64,000 nt of DNA from Alcanivorax sp. (GCA_022565695.1 JAIUME010000002.1:186001-250000); one strand, 5' to 3'. Shown: positions 6,907-16,949, counted from the stretch's first letter. Translations and numbers: made by a program. Notes: generated by a model from the letters alone, not told the origin.

Positions 6907-8358
6907 ATGCACGCTGCTACACCCTCACCCTACCATTACCGGGTAGTTCGACAATTCGCCATCATGACCATCGTGTGGGGCCTTGTCGGGATGTTTGTCG
7001 GCGTCTGGATCGCCGCACAGATGGCCTGGCCGGTACTCAATTTCGATCTGCCCTGGACCAGCTTCGGCCGGCTGCGGCCCTTGCACACCAACGCGGTGAT
7101 CTTCGCCTTTGGTGGCTCTGCCCTGATCGGCTCGTCCTATTACGTCGTCCAGCGCACCTGCGAAACGCCGCTGGCGTTCCCGCGACTGGCGGCGTTCACC
7201 TTCTGGGGCTGGACCTCGGTCATCGTGCTGGCCGCGATTACGTTGCCGCTTGGCCTGACTACCAGCAAGGAGTATGCCGAGCTGGAATGGCCGATCAATA
7301 TCCTGATTGCCGTGGTCTGGATCAGTTATGCGGTGGTCTTCTTTACCACCATCGCTCGACGCAAGACCTCCCATATCTATGTGGCCAACTGGTTCTACGG
7401 CGCCTTTATTCTCACCATCGCCCTGCTGCATGTGATCAACAACCTGGCGATCCCGGTGTCCATGTGGAATTCCTATTCCGTGTTCTCCGGGACCGTGGAT
7501 GCGATGGTCCAGTGGTGGTACGGCCACAACGCTGTCGGCTTTTTCCTGACCGCCGGTTTCCTGGCGATGATGTATTACTTTGTGCCGGTGCAGGCGCAGC
7601 GCCCGATCTATTCCTACCGCCTGTCCATCGTGCATTTCTGGTCGCTGATTGCGATCTACATGTGGGCCGGGCCGCACCATCTGCATTACAGCTCCTTGCC
7701 GGACTGGACGCAGTCCCTGGGCATGGTGTTCTCGATAGTCCTGCTGGCGCCCAGCTGGGGCGGCATGATCAATGGCGTCATGACACTGTCCGGCGCCTGG
7801 GACAAGCTGCGTACCGACCCGATCATCCGTTTCATGATTGTGGCGCTGGCGTTCTACGGCATGGCCACCTTTGAAGGGCCGATGATGTCCATCAAGACGG
7901 TGAACGCGCTGTCACACAACACAGACTGGACGGTGGCGCATGTGCATGCTGGCGCCCTGGGCTGGGTAGCCATGATCACCATGGGCGTCATGTATGTGCT
8001 GATCCCGCGGGTCTTCAACCGGCGTGCCATGTACAGCATCAACTGGATCTTCACCCACTTCTGGCTTTCCACGGTGGGCACGGTGTTGTACATCGCCTCC
8101 ATGTGGATCTCCGGTCTGATGCAAGGGCTGATGTGGCGTGCGGTGAATACCGACGGCACCCTCGCCTACTCGTTCATCCAGGAAATGGAATATCGCTTCC
8201 CCTACTACGTCGTGCGCCTGATTGGCGGTGTGATCTTCTTCGCCGGCATGGTGCTGATGGCCTGGAACGTGTGGAAGACAATACGCGACACAAACAACGA
8301 TGAGGGGGCGGACAACCGCCTGGACAGCGATGCCGAAGCACTGCCGGGAGGAGCGTAA
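6907..8358 (+). CDS. ccoN: cbb3-type cytochrome c oxidase subunit I (CcoN)
   Basis: 483 residues, the usual length. It is the catalytic haem-copper subunit that reduces oxygen to water with high affinity and pumps protons across the inner membrane. The haem b and b3/CuB histidines are visible in [44 protein letters not shown] and [16 protein letters not shown], and the protein has about twelve hydrophobic helices. I start it at the ATG before [13 protein letters not shown], preceded by a GGGGA site; the 51 codons of open frame before that cross the promoter and are not coding. It is the first gene of the Anr-controlled ccoNOQP operon. Confidence 0.97.
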   Translation: MHAATPSPYHYRVVRQFAIMTIVWGLVGMFVGVWIAAQMAWPVLNFDLPWTSFGRLRPLHTNAVIFAFGGSALIGSSYYVVQRTCETPLAFPRLAAFTFWGWTSVIVLAAITLPLGLTTSKEYAELEWPINILIAVVWISYAVVFFTTIARRKTSHIYVANWFYGAFILTIALLHVINNLAIPVSMWNSYSVFSGTVDAMVQWWYGHNAVGFFLTAGFLAMMYYFVPVQAQRPIYSYRLSIVHFWSLIAIYMWAGPHHLHYSSLPDWTQSLGMVFSIVLLAPSWGGMINGVMTLSGAWDKLRTDPIIRFMIVALAFYGMATFEGPMMSIKTVNALSHNTDWTVAHVHAGALGWVAMITMGVMYVLIPRVFNRRAMYSINWIFTHFWLSTVGTVLYIASMWISGLMQGLMWRAVNTDGTLAYSFIQEMEYRFPYYVVRLIGGVIFFAGMVLMAWNVWKTIRDTNNDEGADNRLDSDAEALPGGA

Positions 8359-8360
8359 TC

Positions 8361-8996
8361 ATGGCCGGTTCTGCACACGAGAAAGTCGAAAAGAATGTCG
8401 GGCTGCTGATTGCACTGGTGCTGGTTGCCGTCAGCTTTGGTGGCCTGGCGGAAATCGTTCCGCTGCTCTGGGATGACGACACCACGCAACCGGTCAAGGG
8501 CCTGAAGCCCTACACCGCACTGGAACTGGAAGGCCGGGATGTCTATATCCGCGAAGGCTGTCATGTCTGTCACACCCAGATGGTGCGGCCACTGCGCGCC
8601 GAGACCGAGCGCTATGGCCCCTACTCCGTCGCGGGCGAAGACGTCTGGGAGCACCCGTTCCTGTGGGGTTCCAAACGCACCGGGCCTGACCTCGCCCGTG
8701 TCGGTGGACGCTACTCGGATGACTGGCATCGGGATCACCTGTACGCGCCCCGCGATCTGGTGCCGGAATCCAATATGCCGGCCTATCCCTGGCTGCGATA
8801 TCGCACGGTCAACTGGCGGCATACGGAACGCAAACTGAATGCCCTGCGCATGTTGGGTGTGCCCTACAGCGAAGAGGATATTGCCGAGCAGCTTCAGCGT
8901 GTTGCAGCGGACTGGGCAGACAAGACTGAGGAAGATGCGCTGGTGGCCTACCTGCAGCAGCTGGGCACCGTTATGACCGGGAGGGGCGCGCAATGA
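8361..8996 (+). CDS. ccoO: cbb3-type cytochrome c oxidase subunit II, monohaem cytochrome c (CcoO)
   Basis: 211 residues. One N-terminal membrane helix (about residues 13-36) anchors a periplasmic c-type haem domain; CHVCH at residues 67-71 is the haem attachment site and Met in [10 protein letters not shown] is the probable axial ligand. It passes electrons from CcoP or soluble cytochrome c toward CcoN. It starts two bases after ccoN stops and overlaps ccoQ by four bases (ATGA), as expected for one translated operon. Confidence 0.97.
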   Translation: MAGSAHEKVEKNVGLLIALVLVAVSFGGLAEIVPLLWDDDTTQPVKGLKPYTALELEGRDVYIREGCHVCHTQMVRPLRAETERYGPYSVAGEDVWEHPFLWGSKRTGPDLARVGGRYSDDWHRDHLYAPRDLVPESNMPAYPWLRYRTVNWRHTERKLNALRMLGVPYSEEDIAEQLQRVAADWADKTEEDALVAYLQQLGTVMTGRGAQ

Positions 8997-9169
8997 CACT
9001 GATCAATTATCACATCGTGCTGACGGTCTTGCTGGTGATGGCCTTTGCGGCCATGACGGTCTGGGTGTTCTGGCCGTCGCGTCGCACGCAGTACCAGCAG
9101 ATCGCGCAGCGCATCCTGAATGATTCTCTGGACGAGAAGACCACTGAGGAGCGCAAGGGCGATGAGTAA
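8993..9169 (+). CDS. ccoQ: cbb3-type oxidase small subunit (CcoQ/FixQ)
   Basis: A 58-residue protein found by reading the sequence between ccoO and ccoP. It has one hydrophobic helix, [20 protein letters not shown], followed by the WPSRR turn and a charged tail ending in EERKGDE, the standard CcoQ layout. CcoQ stabilises the assembled oxidase, notably against oxygen damage. Its ATG overlaps the ccoO stop and its stop lies inside the start of ccoP, so the four genes are tightly coupled. Confidence 0.93.
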   Translation: MTLINYHIVLTVLLVMAFAAMTVWVFWPSRRTQYQQIAQRILNDSLDEKTTEERKGDE

Positions 9170-10061
9170 TTTCTGGAGCGGTTACATCATTGTGCTGGTG
9201 CTGCTGAACCTGCTGGGGTGTGCGGTGTTGCTGTTCTGGAACAGCCGTATGAGCGCCGAGGAGGCCAAGCGTCGTACCACTGGCCATGTGTTCGACGGCA
9301 TCGAAGAACTCAACGAGCCCCTGCCCCGCTGGTGGCTCTGGCTGTTCGTCGGCACGCTGATATTTTCAGCCGCCTATCTGGCGTTGTACCCCGGCATGGG
9401 CAAGTACGCCGGTATGCTCGGCTGGACCTCTCAGGGGCAATGGGAAGACGAAGTCGCGTTTGTCGAACGTCAGACAGCGCCCCTGTTTGCCGAGTACGCC
9501 AAAGTGCCGGTGGAAGAACTGTACCAATACCCGGAAGTGCGTGAAGTCGGTGCGCGGCTCTATATGCAGAACTGCGCCATGTGCCATGGCTCGGATGCAC
9601 GCGGTGCGCGGGGTTACCCGAACCTGACTGACGGCGCCTGGCAATGGGGCGGCAGCCCCGAGGCCATCCGGCACTCGATCGCCAAGGGGCGCGAAGCCAA
9701 CATGCCCGCGCTGGCCGCAGCGCTGGGTGAAGAAGGTACAACAGACATGGCCTGGTATGTGGCGAGCCTCAGCCGCAAGGAACTGGCCGAACGCGAGGAT
9801 GTCGCCGAGCGCATAGCGCGTGCCGCACCACGGTTTGCCATGTGTTCGGCATGCCATGGCGCCGACGGTACCGGTAACCCCATGTTTGGTGGCCCCGACC
9901 TGACCGACGGCAAATGGTTATACGGCAGCCGCATTGCGGATATCGAGCAAACCTTGCGTCAGGGCCGCATGGGCGTGATGCCCGCGCATGAAAATATTCT
10001 CTCTGCTGAGCGAATCCATGTGCTGACCGCTTATATCTATGGGCTTCGTATAGATGAGTAA
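9162..10061 (+). CDS. ccoP: cbb3-type cytochrome c oxidase subunit III, dihaem cytochrome c (CcoP)
   Basis: 299 residues. Two membrane helices (about 7-27 and 57-77) are followed by two cytochrome c domains with haem sites CAMCH at residues 138-142 and CSACH at 228-232. CcoP is the electron entry subunit. I use the ATG before SNFWSGYI, which overlaps the end of ccoQ by eight bases; an upstream start would add 14 residues from another frame context. A six-base gap leads to ccoG. Confidence 0.97.
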   Translation: MSNFWSGYIIVLVLLNLLGCAVLLFWNSRMSAEEAKRRTTGHVFDGIEELNEPLPRWWLWLFVGTLIFSAAYLALYPGMGKYAGMLGWTSQGQWEDEVAFVERQTAPLFAEYAKVPVEELYQYPEVREVGARLYMQNCAMCHGSDARGARGYPNLTDGAWQWGGSPEAIRHSIAKGREANMPALAAALGEEGTTDMAWYVASLSRKELAEREDVAERIARAAPRFAMCSACHGADGTGNPMFGGPDLTDGKWLYGSRIADIEQTLRQGRMGVMPAHENILSAERIHVLTAYIYGLRIDE

Positions 10062-10067
10062 TCTGAT

Positions 10068-11477
10068 ATGAACGATCCGCGCATCCCGATGCAGGAAGAT
10101 CCCGAGTGGATCAGCCTCTACAGCAAACGCGACGCGATTCATCCGCGTGCGGTGCACGGCCGCTTTCAGCAGCTGCGGGATGTGACGGTCTGGGCCACAC
10201 TGGGCGGCTATCTGTTGCTGCCCTGGCTGCAATGGCCCGACGGAGATGGCGGCTGGCGCCAGGCAGTGCTGTTCGATCTGCCCGGCCGGCAGTTCCATAT
10301 CTTTGGCGTGACCTTCTGGCCACAGGATTTCATTCTGCTGTCCTGGTTACTGATCTCGCTGGCGTTTGCGCTGTTTCTGGTGACGGTACTGGCTGGCCGT
10401 GTCTATTGCGGCTATGTGTGCCCGCAAACCACCTGGACCCGTTTTTTTACCTGGATTGAAAAAATCACAGAGGGCGACCGCCATGCGCGAATCCGCCTGG
10501 ACAAGTCCCCCTGGCACCGCAAGAAAATCCTGCGGCGTGGCAGCAAACATATCCTCTGGTGGATGCTGGCCTCGCTGACCGGGATTACCTTCGTTGGCTA
10601 CTTTACGCCCATTGGTGACCTGTTATTGCGCGCATTCACCTGGGAGCTGGGCCAGTGGGAAATCATCTGGATTGCGTTCTTTACCGGCGCCACCTACGTC
10701 AACGCTGGCTGGTTGCGGGAGCAGGTCTGCATCTACATGTGCCCCTACGCCCGTTTTCAAAGTGTGATGTTTGATCGCAACACCTTGATTGTCTCCTACG
10801 ACACAGAGCGCGGCGAGCCCCGCAAGCGTGGTCGGCGCAAGGAAGAAGAAAGCGGCATTGGCGACTGCATTGATTGCGAGCTGTGTGTGCAGGTGTGCCC
10901 GACCGGCATCGATATTCGCGAAGGCCTGCAGTACGAGTGCATCGGCTGTGCGGCCTGTGTGGATGCCTGCGATGCGGTCATGAAGCAGGTGGATCTGCCC
11001 GTCGGGCTGATCCGTTATACCACCGAAAATGCATTGCAGGGCCGCCCCACAGACTGGTTCCGGCCGAGACTGCTGTCCTATGGCGCAATGCTCCTGATCA
11101 TGGTGAGTGTGCTGGGGTATGCCCTGGCAACACGGGTGCCGCTGGGCATTGATGTGATGCGTGACCGTGGTCAGCTCTACCGCACAGCCAGCGACGGCAT
11201 GATCGAAAACAGTTACCAGCTGGTAGTGATGAATCGCAGTCAACAGACCCGCGATATCCGGCTGTCGCTACAGGCCGCAGACGGCCTGCACTGGCAGCAT
11301 GGCGAGCAGCAGATACAGCTGCCTGCCGGTGCAACACGCACCCTGCCCATCACTCTGGCTTACGACCCCTATACCGATCAGGTCAGTACCGGACCTGTAT
11401 GGTTCATTCTGGAGGACCAGCACAATGTCAGATATCGGCTCCGTCGAGAATCCCGGTTTATCGCCCCTGCGCACTGA
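10068..11477 (+). CDS. ccoG: Cytochrome c oxidase accessory protein CcoG (RdxA/FixG)
   Basis: 469 residues: several membrane helices, a polyferredoxin-like region and a C-terminal periplasmic Ig-like domain. Iron-sulphur cysteines are seen in CIDCELCVQVCP and CIGCAACVDACD, and further conserved cysteines in YCGYVCPQTTW and CIYMCPYARFQ. CcoG is known as a membrane cupric reductase needed to supply copper to the CuB centre of cbb3 oxidase. The last 53 bases overlap ccoH in another frame. Confidence 0.96.
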   Translation: MNDPRIPMQEDPEWISLYSKRDAIHPRAVHGRFQQLRDVTVWATLGGYLLLPWLQWPDGDGGWRQAVLFDLPGRQFHIFGVTFWPQDFILLSWLLISLAFALFLVTVLAGRVYCGYVCPQTTWTRFFTWIEKITEGDRHARIRLDKSPWHRKKILRRGSKHILWWMLASLTGITFVGYFTPIGDLLLRAFTWELGQWEIIWIAFFTGATYVNAGWLREQVCIYMCPYARFQSVMFDRNTLIVSYDTERGEPRKRGRRKEEESGIGDCIDCELCVQVCPTGIDIREGLQYECIGCAACVDACDAVMKQVDLPVGLIRYTTENALQGRPTDWFRPRLLSYGAMLLIMVSVLGYALATRVPLGIDVMRDRGQLYRTASDGMIENSYQLVVMNRSQQTRDIRLSLQAADGLHWQHGEQQIQLPAGATRTLPITLAYDPYTDQVSTGPVWFILEDQHNVRYRLRRESRFIAPAH

Positions 11478-11949
11478 CACGCAGCCGTGGTATCGCTACC
11501 GGTTTGTCTGGCTGATCATCGGCATTCTCGCCTGGTCTGTGGTGACAGGGCTGACCTTGCTGGTGGTGGCCGTGCTGAATGCGGACGATGTGGTCAGTGA
11601 TACCTGGTATCGCGATGGCCGCGGCGTTAACCGGGATATTGCCGCAGATAACATGGCCATTGCACTGGGTGTCCGCGTTGTGGCCGAGGGCAGCACGCTG
11701 CAGCTGAGCAGCGACGTGGCGCTGCCCATGCCGCAGGCGCTGGAACTGGCGTTGCGCCACCCGACCATTGCCGCCCGTGATCAGTTGCTCGGGTTCGTTC
11801 ACCAGGGCGACGGGTTCTATATCTCCGACACGGCATTGCCAGCCGGGCGTTGGGCGGTAACGCTGACGCCGTCAGAGGGCAACTGGCGCTTTCATCGGCA
11901 ACAGGTTCTCGGTGCCGAGCCCGTACTGATACTGGGGCCTGATGCATGA
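11425..11949 (+). CDS. ccoH: cbb3 oxidase assembly protein CcoH (FixH family)
   Basis: 174 residues with one membrane helix (about 30-52, FVWLIIGILAWSVVTGLTLLVV) and a periplasmic beta domain, the FixH pattern. CcoH is an assembly factor that stays associated with the oxidase. I start at the ATG before SDIGSVEN because a GGAGGA site lies eight bases upstream; this start is inside ccoG, giving an unusually long 53-nt overlap. Its stop overlaps the ccoI start (ATGA). Confidence 0.9.
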   Translation: MSDIGSVENPGLSPLRTDTQPWYRYRFVWLIIGILAWSVVTGLTLLVVAVLNADDVVSDTWYRDGRGVNRDIAADNMAIALGVRVVAEGSTLQLSSDVALPMPQALELALRHPTIAARDQLLGFVHQGDGFYISDTALPAGRWAVTLTPSEGNWRFHRQQVLGAEPVLILGPDA

Positions 11950-14372
11950 ATGCGCCGGGCACGCTCTTCCGGGCCGACAGTCCCTGCTGGCATTGCGGCA
12001 CTCCCGTGGGCAACCAGCCGGTGCTGGCAAAAACACCGGAGGGCGTGCAGCCAGCCTGTTGCCATGGTTGCGCGGCCGCCATCGAGGGCATCCATCAGCT
12101 GGGTCTGGGTGACTATTACCGTTTTCGTACCGATGCCGGGCGTCCGCCGGATGCCGAGGCACAGGATGATCAGGCACTGGCGCCCTTTACCGTGCCGGAG
12201 CTGCTCGCAGGATTCACCGATACCCGGGAAAACGGCCAGACGCAGCTGACGCTCCGCATCGAAGGGCTGCATTGCGCGGCCTGTGTATGGCTGATCGAGC
12301 ATGGCCTTACCGCCCTGCCCGGTGTCGAGGCTGTGCGCCTGAATCTGGCCAGCGCCCGCCTGACCGTGACCTATGACGCCGGGACCGTCACGCCGCTGAT
12401 GCTGGCGCGGCGTTTGCGACAGCTGGGTTACCGTGCCTGCCTGCCAACCCGGGAAGGCCGCGTGCTGCAAGCCCGCACGGCCTATCGCCAGATGCTGCGG
12501 CGGTTACTGGTGGCCGGGCTGTGCAGCATGCAGGCCATGATGTATTCCACCGCGCTTTATGTCGGCACGTTCGATGACGTCGAGGCGGTGTATGCGCAGC
12601 TGTTCCGCCTGACCAGTTTCATTGTGGCGACACCGGCGATTTTCTACAGCGGCTGGCCGTTCTTCAGTGGCGCCTGGTATGCCCTGCGCGCCCGCACCCT
12701 GACCATGGACGTGCCGGTGGCGCTGGCGCTGGGCCTTGCCTGGACCGGCTCCGTGGTAGCCCTGGTGCGCGGCGTCGGGCATATCTATTTCGAATCCCTG
12801 GCCATGTTTGTGTTCTTCCTGCTGATCAGCCGCTGGCTGGAGCAGCGCCAGAAGCTGCGTTCAGCCGAAGCGCACAGCCAGCTTTCTGACAGCCTGCCCG
12901 CCGTGGCCCGGCGGCAATCCGCAGAAGAACAGGATGCCTGGCAGATGATTGCCAGCCACCTGATCAATGCCGGTGATTGCTTGCGAGTCCAGCAAGGCGA
13001 ATTGATCCCGGTGGATGCCATCGTGACCCGTGGCGAGGCGCTGGTGGAAGAAGCCCTGCTCACGGGCGAAGCGGTGCCGGTAAAACGCGCTGCCGGTGCC
13101 TCAGTGCTGGCTGGTGCAAAAGTCGTGGAGGGCGATCTGATCCTGCAGGCACAAAGCGGTGCACGGGACAGCATGGTGGCGCGGCTGGGGCAGCTGCTGG
13201 ACATCAGCGAAGCGGAAGAGTCGCGTTTGCATCTTTATGCGCGCGGTATCGTGCCCTGGTTTATTGCTGCCGTGCTCGGCCTGGCCGCCTTTACCCTCTG
13301 GTGGCACCGGGATGCCGGCCTGGATCTGGGCCTGCAATATGCCCTCGCCGTGCTGGTGGTGACCTGCCCCTGCGCACTGGCACTGGCCGCACCACTGGCG
13401 GTCAGCGCAGCGCGCAGCCGGGCGCTGGCAGAGGGCGTGCTGATTGCCCGGCCAATGCAACTGCTGGCGCTGGCCACTGTGGATCGCGCTGTGTTCGACA
13501 AGACCGGCACCCTCACCGAGGGGCGTTTCAGTGTGCAGGCGGTGCGCCAGCTGGACGATCACTGGCCTGAAGAAACGCTTCTGGCCGTGGCCGCCGGGCT
13601 GGAACAGCACGCCAGTCACCCGCTGGCCAGAGCCATCGCCACGCTGGCGGAGCCGGCACAAGTGGGTGGTTTCGCCCAGGCACGCCAGGGGGTCACCGGT
13701 TCGGCCCATGGCGCGCAATGGGCATTGCATGCGGCACCGGAACATCTCCTCAGCGAGCAGGATCCGGTTGGTACCGTTGTGGCCCTGTTCCAGCTGGATG
13801 CCGGTGCTACCGAAAAGCCGGTCATGCTGTTTTTCCTGGCGGATAGCCTGCGCGCCGATGCCGTTGACGCTCTGCAGTTACTGCGTGAGCAAGGCATGAC
13901 ATCGATGCTGGCATCCGGCGACCGGGATACCACCGTACAGCAACTGGCCGCCCGGCTGCCGCTCAGTGAGGCGCGGGGTGATCAAACGCCAGAACAGAAG
14001 CTGGCCTGGATCATCGGCCTGCAACAGCAAGGCCATCGCGTGCTGATGACCGGCGACGGTATCAATGATGCGCGGGGTCTGGCGGCCGCCGACTGTGCCA
14101 TCGCCATGGCGGACAGCAGCGCATTGGCGCGGGACGCGGCCGGCATTTATCTGCTGCGCCAATCGCTACTCGCCCTGCCCTGGTTGCAACGATTGTCCCG
14201 GGCAACCCACCGCACACTGCGCGTCAATATTGGCTGGGCGCTGGGCTACAACCTGCTGGCCATCCCCTTCGCGGTGGCCGGGTTGATCCCGCCGTGGCTG
14301 GCCGCCATCGGCATGTCTGCCAGCTCGTTGCTGGTGTCCTGGAATGCAGGGCGGCTCCGGTCATGGAAATAG
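11946..14372 (+). CDS. ccoI: Copper-exporting P-type ATPase for cbb3 assembly (CcoI/FixI)
   Basis: 808 residues. The N-terminus carries two cysteine clusters (CWHCGTPV and CCHGCAAAIE) and a heavy-metal domain with GLHCAACVW. The membrane copper site is TCPCALALAAP, the phosphorylation motif is DKTGTLTEGRF, and GDGINDARGL is the hinge motif. In the FixI/CopA2 group this pump moves Cu(I) to the periplasm for insertion into cbb3 oxidase rather than for detoxification; the operon position supports that role. Confidence 0.96.
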   Translation: MNAPGTLFRADSPCWHCGTPVGNQPVLAKTPEGVQPACCHGCAAAIEGIHQLGLGDYYRFRTDAGRPPDAEAQDDQALAPFTVPELLAGFTDTRENGQTQLTLRIEGLHCAACVWLIEHGLTALPGVEAVRLNLASARLTVTYDAGTVTPLMLARRLRQLGYRACLPTREGRVLQARTAYRQMLRRLLVAGLCSMQAMMYSTALYVGTFDDVEAVYAQLFRLTSFIVATPAIFYSGWPFFSGAWYALRARTLTMDVPVALALGLAWTGSVVALVRGVGHIYFESLAMFVFFLLISRWLEQRQKLRSAEAHSQLSDSLPAVARRQSAEEQDAWQMIASHLINAGDCLRVQQGELIPVDAIVTRGEALVEEALLTGEAVPVKRAAGASVLAGAKVVEGDLILQAQSGARDSMVARLGQLLDISEAEESRLHLYARGIVPWFIAAVLGLAAFTLWWHRDAGLDLGLQYALAVLVVTCPCALALAAPLAVSAARSRALAEGVLIARPMQLLALATVDRAVFDKTGTLTEGRFSVQAVRQLDDHWPEETLLAVAAGLEQHASHPLARAIATLAEPAQVGGFAQARQGVTGSAHGAQWALHAAPEHLLSEQDPVGTVVALFQLDAGATEKPVMLFFLADSLRADAVDALQLLREQGMTSMLASGDRDTTVQQLAARLPLSEARGDQTPEQKLAWIIGLQQQGHRVLMTGDGINDARGLAAADCAIAMADSSALARDAAGIYLLRQSLLALPWLQRLSRATHRTLRVNIGWALGYNLLAIPFAVAGLIPPWLAAIGMSASSLLVSWNAGRLRSWK

Positions 14373-14376
14373 TGTT

Positions 14377-14583
14377 ATGGAAATAGTCATTCTGCTTATT
14401 CCCCTGGCCCTGATCGTGCTGGGCCTGGCCATCGCGGCCTTTTTCTGGGCTGTCAGCCGGGACCAATTTGACGATCTGGATTCGCCAGCATGGCGCGTGC
14501 TGTTTGATGACCGGACACCGCCGAAGCCGACCCAGGCTGGCAAGAGTGACAAGACTGACAAGGAACCCGCCGACGATGAGTGA
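14377..14583 (+). CDS. ccoS: cbb3-type oxidase assembly protein CcoS
   Basis: 68 residues: one membrane helix (MEIVILLIPLALIVLGLAIA), then FFWAVSRDQFDDLDSPAWRV, the signature of the CcoS/FixS family, and a charged tail. CcoS is needed to mature the haem and copper centres of CcoN. I use the ATG four bases after ccoI; an alternative ATG 33 bases upstream lies inside ccoI. The last eight bases overlap the next gene. Confidence 0.94.
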   Translation: MEIVILLIPLALIVLGLAIAAFFWAVSRDQFDDLDSPAWRVLFDDRTPPKPTQAGKSDKTDKEPADDE

Positions 14584-15322
14584 CGGAGTGCTGTTTGCCA
14601 GCATGGTGCTGATGGCCTTTGCAGGCAGTGTGCATTGCATCGCCATGTGTGGCGGCATGGCCATGGCCGCGACCTTTGCTGTGCCGGAAGGCCAGCGTCA
14701 GGGGCCGGCCCTGTGGCATTGGCAGGTGCTGTTCGGCTGCGGTCGAGTGATCACTTATATGCTGCTGGGGGCCATCATGGGTGGGCTCGGCGCGGTGATG
14801 TCCCTGCCACCCGCCTTGCAGGGCGCGCCGCTGCTGGTTTCCGCAGTGATCATGGTGTTGCTGGCCCTGTATCTGGTCGGCCGCACGGCAGGCATCCAGC
14901 TTGTCGAAAGACTGGGCGCACACCTCTGGCGACGTGTGAGCCCCGCACTGCGCAAGCTGATGCCCGTCACCAGCCCGGCCCGTGCGCTGGCACTGGGTAT
15001 GGGCTGGGGGCTGCTGCCCTGCGGTCTGGTGTATGCCGCGCTGGCGTTGGCCGTGGGCGCAGCCTCCCCCCTGACGGGCGCCGCACTGATGCTGGTATTC
15101 GGCGCGGTCACAGTGCCGCCGGTGGCGGCAGCGGGTGTCATTGGGGGCTCAATGGCCGCATTGAGAGGCCCGCGTGGTCGTCGGGTCGCGGCGCTGCTGG
15201 CACTGATCATGGCCGGTCTGCTGATCTGGCAGGTCCTGGCGGGTGGCCACGATCATGCCGGTCACGATCACACAGGCCACGGCCATCAACACCACGCGGA
15301 CCCACACCAGCATCATCATTGA
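14576..15322 (+). CDS. TauE/SafE-DsbD-like membrane protein with His-rich tail
   Basis: 248 residues with about six hydrophobic helices. The first helix holds SVHCIAMCGGMAM, the hallmark of the UreH/TauE-like DsbD_2 family often found directly after ccoS. The last 25 or so residues are extremely rich in His with Asp and Gly (a HDH/GHDH pattern), which suggests metal binding. Family members here are usually labelled sulphite exporter or metal transporter; the position at the end of a copper-assembly operon makes copper handling more likely, but this is an inference. Its stop codon overlaps the FNR/Anr box of hemN. Confidence 0.85.
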   Translation: MSDGVLFASMVLMAFAGSVHCIAMCGGMAMAATFAVPEGQRQGPALWHWQVLFGCGRVITYMLLGAIMGGLGAVMSLPPALQGAPLLVSAVIMVLLALYLVGRTAGIQLVERLGAHLWRRVSPALRKLMPVTSPARALALGMGWGLLPCGLVYAALALAVGAASPLTGAALMLVFGAVTVPPVAAAGVIGGSMAALRGPRGRRVAALLALIMAGLLIWQVLAGGHDHAGHDHTGHGHQHHADPHQHHH

Positions 15323-15359
15323 CGCATATCAAGGCAGACTTTGCTCGCCCCGGCATGAT
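15319..15359 (+). promoter_or_regulatory. FNR/Anr box and predicted promoter of hemN
   Basis: TTGACGCATATCAA (15319-15332) matches TTGAY-N4-ATCAA. With the box at -41.5 the start would be near 15367, and CATGAT at 15354-15359 occupies the -10 position. The box begins inside the last codons of the upstream gene. Confidence 0.75.
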
Positions 15360-15418
15360 GGCGACTTTATCACCTGTTGGTCATTACCGGCCTGGGAAAC
15401 GACGTTGACGGAGGCGCC

Positions 15419-16795
15419 ATGAGCGAATGGAATACGGATCTGATTCGTCGTTACGACGGCAAGGGGCCACGATATACCTCCTACCCGCCCGCCCTCGCCT
15501 TTCATGAAGAAATCAGCGAGACGGACTATCGTGATGCCATAGACGAAGGCAACGCGGCACGGCGCCCGCTGTCCCTGTACAGCCACATTCCGTTTTGTCA
15601 GTCGGTCTGCTACTACTGCGCCTGCAACCGTATTGTGACCGCCAATCGTCAGCGTGGCGCCGAGTATCTGGATGATCTGCTCAGCGAAATGCGCTATCGG
15701 GCCGCCACCCTGGACGGCCAGCGTCCGGTCACCCAATTGCACTGGGGTGGTGGCACCCCAACCTTTCTGGATGACGGCCAACTGACCCGGCTGATGCATC
15801 ACACCGGGCGGCTGTTCCGGCTTCTGGAGGATGACCGGGGCGATTATGGCATTGAGCTGGACCCGCGCACCGTGGACCGGGCAAGGATCGGTCTGCTGCG
15901 CGGGCTGGGCTTCAACCGGGCCAGTCTTGGCGTGCAGGACCTTGATCCCCGGGTGCAACAGGCGGTAAACCGCGTGCAATCCCTGGGATTGATCAGCGAC
16001 ACCATGGCAGCACTGCGTGAGTTCGAGTTCCATTCCGTCAGTGTGGATCTGATCTATGGCCTGCCCTGGCAGTCGGAATCCAGCCTGGCGCGCACCGTGG
16101 AGCAGCTGGTGGCGCTGAACCCGGACCGGGTGTCCCTGTACAACTATGCGCACCTGCCGGCGCGCTTCAAGGTACAGAAACAGATCGAGGAGGCCGCCCT
16201 GCCCGCGCCCTCGGAAAAACTGCGCATGCTGGCCCGCGCCGGCTCACTGTTCGAGCAGGCTGGCTATCAGTTGATCGGCATGGACCATTTCGCTCGCCCC
16301 CATGACGCACTGGCGCAGGCCCAGCAGGCGGGACGCCTGCATCGCAACTTTCAGGGCTATTCGCTGCATGGCGATGCGGACCTGCTGGGTATGGGGGTCT
16401 CCGCCATCAGCCAGATCGGCGGTCTCTATGCCCAGAACTTCAAGCAGCATGATCGCTGGCAGGCATCCGTGCAGGCCGGTGAGCTGCCCATGGAGCGCGG
16501 ATTCCTGCTCAATCGGGATGACCTGATCCGCCGTGATGTCATCATGACATTACTGTGCGATATGGCGCTGGACTATGCCGCTCTGGGCGAGAAATGGTCG
16601 GTACCGATACCGGCCTACTTCGCCCGGGAACTCATGGCGCTGGAGCCCATGGAGCAGGATGGGCTGCTCCAGCGGCATGCCGACAGGCTTGTCATCACCG
16701 AGCGTGGGCGCCTGTTTGCCCGGGCTGTTGCCATGTGTTTTGACCTGTATTCCGGCCAGGCGCCGGAACAACATCGTTACAGCCGCATCATCTGA
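15419..16795 (+). CDS. hemN: Oxygen-independent coproporphyrinogen III oxidase
   Basis: 458 residues, the normal HemN length. HemN is a radical SAM enzyme of haem synthesis that works without oxygen. The cluster motif is in HIPFCQSVCYYCACNRI (CxxxCxxC plus the following Cys), preceded by the family's GPRYTSYPPA and followed by LHWGGGTPTFL. GLGFNRASLGVQD and the HemN C-terminal domain are also present. I chose the ATG before SEWNTDLIRRYDG. An FNR/Anr box precedes it, so it would be induced at low oxygen together with the haem-rich oxidase. Confidence 0.97.
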   Translation: MSEWNTDLIRRYDGKGPRYTSYPPALAFHEEISETDYRDAIDEGNAARRPLSLYSHIPFCQSVCYYCACNRIVTANRQRGAEYLDDLLSEMRYRAATLDGQRPVTQLHWGGGTPTFLDDGQLTRLMHHTGRLFRLLEDDRGDYGIELDPRTVDRARIGLLRGLGFNRASLGVQDLDPRVQQAVNRVQSLGLISDTMAALREFEFHSVSVDLIYGLPWQSESSLARTVEQLVALNPDRVSLYNYAHLPARFKVQKQIEEAALPAPSEKLRMLARAGSLFEQAGYQLIGMDHFARPHDALAQAQQAGRLHRNFQGYSLHGDADLLGMGVSAISQIGGLYAQNFKQHDRWQASVQAGELPMERGFLLNRDDLIRRDVIMTLLCDMALDYAALGEKWSVPIPAYFARELMALEPMEQDGLLQRHADRLVITERGRLFARAVAMCFDLYSGQAPEQHRYSRII

Positions 16796-16949
16796 GTCAG
16801 GCTGCCCTGACAAGGTGCATTGCGCGTGAAGGAGGTTTAGAGTGTCAGTACGTCTGGTGGTGTCACGGCAGTGCGATGAACAGCATGAAAAGCGCTGCGC
16901 TGGCAGTAAGAACCACGGAAAAAAGAACCACTTGGAAAGAGTAGACGCA

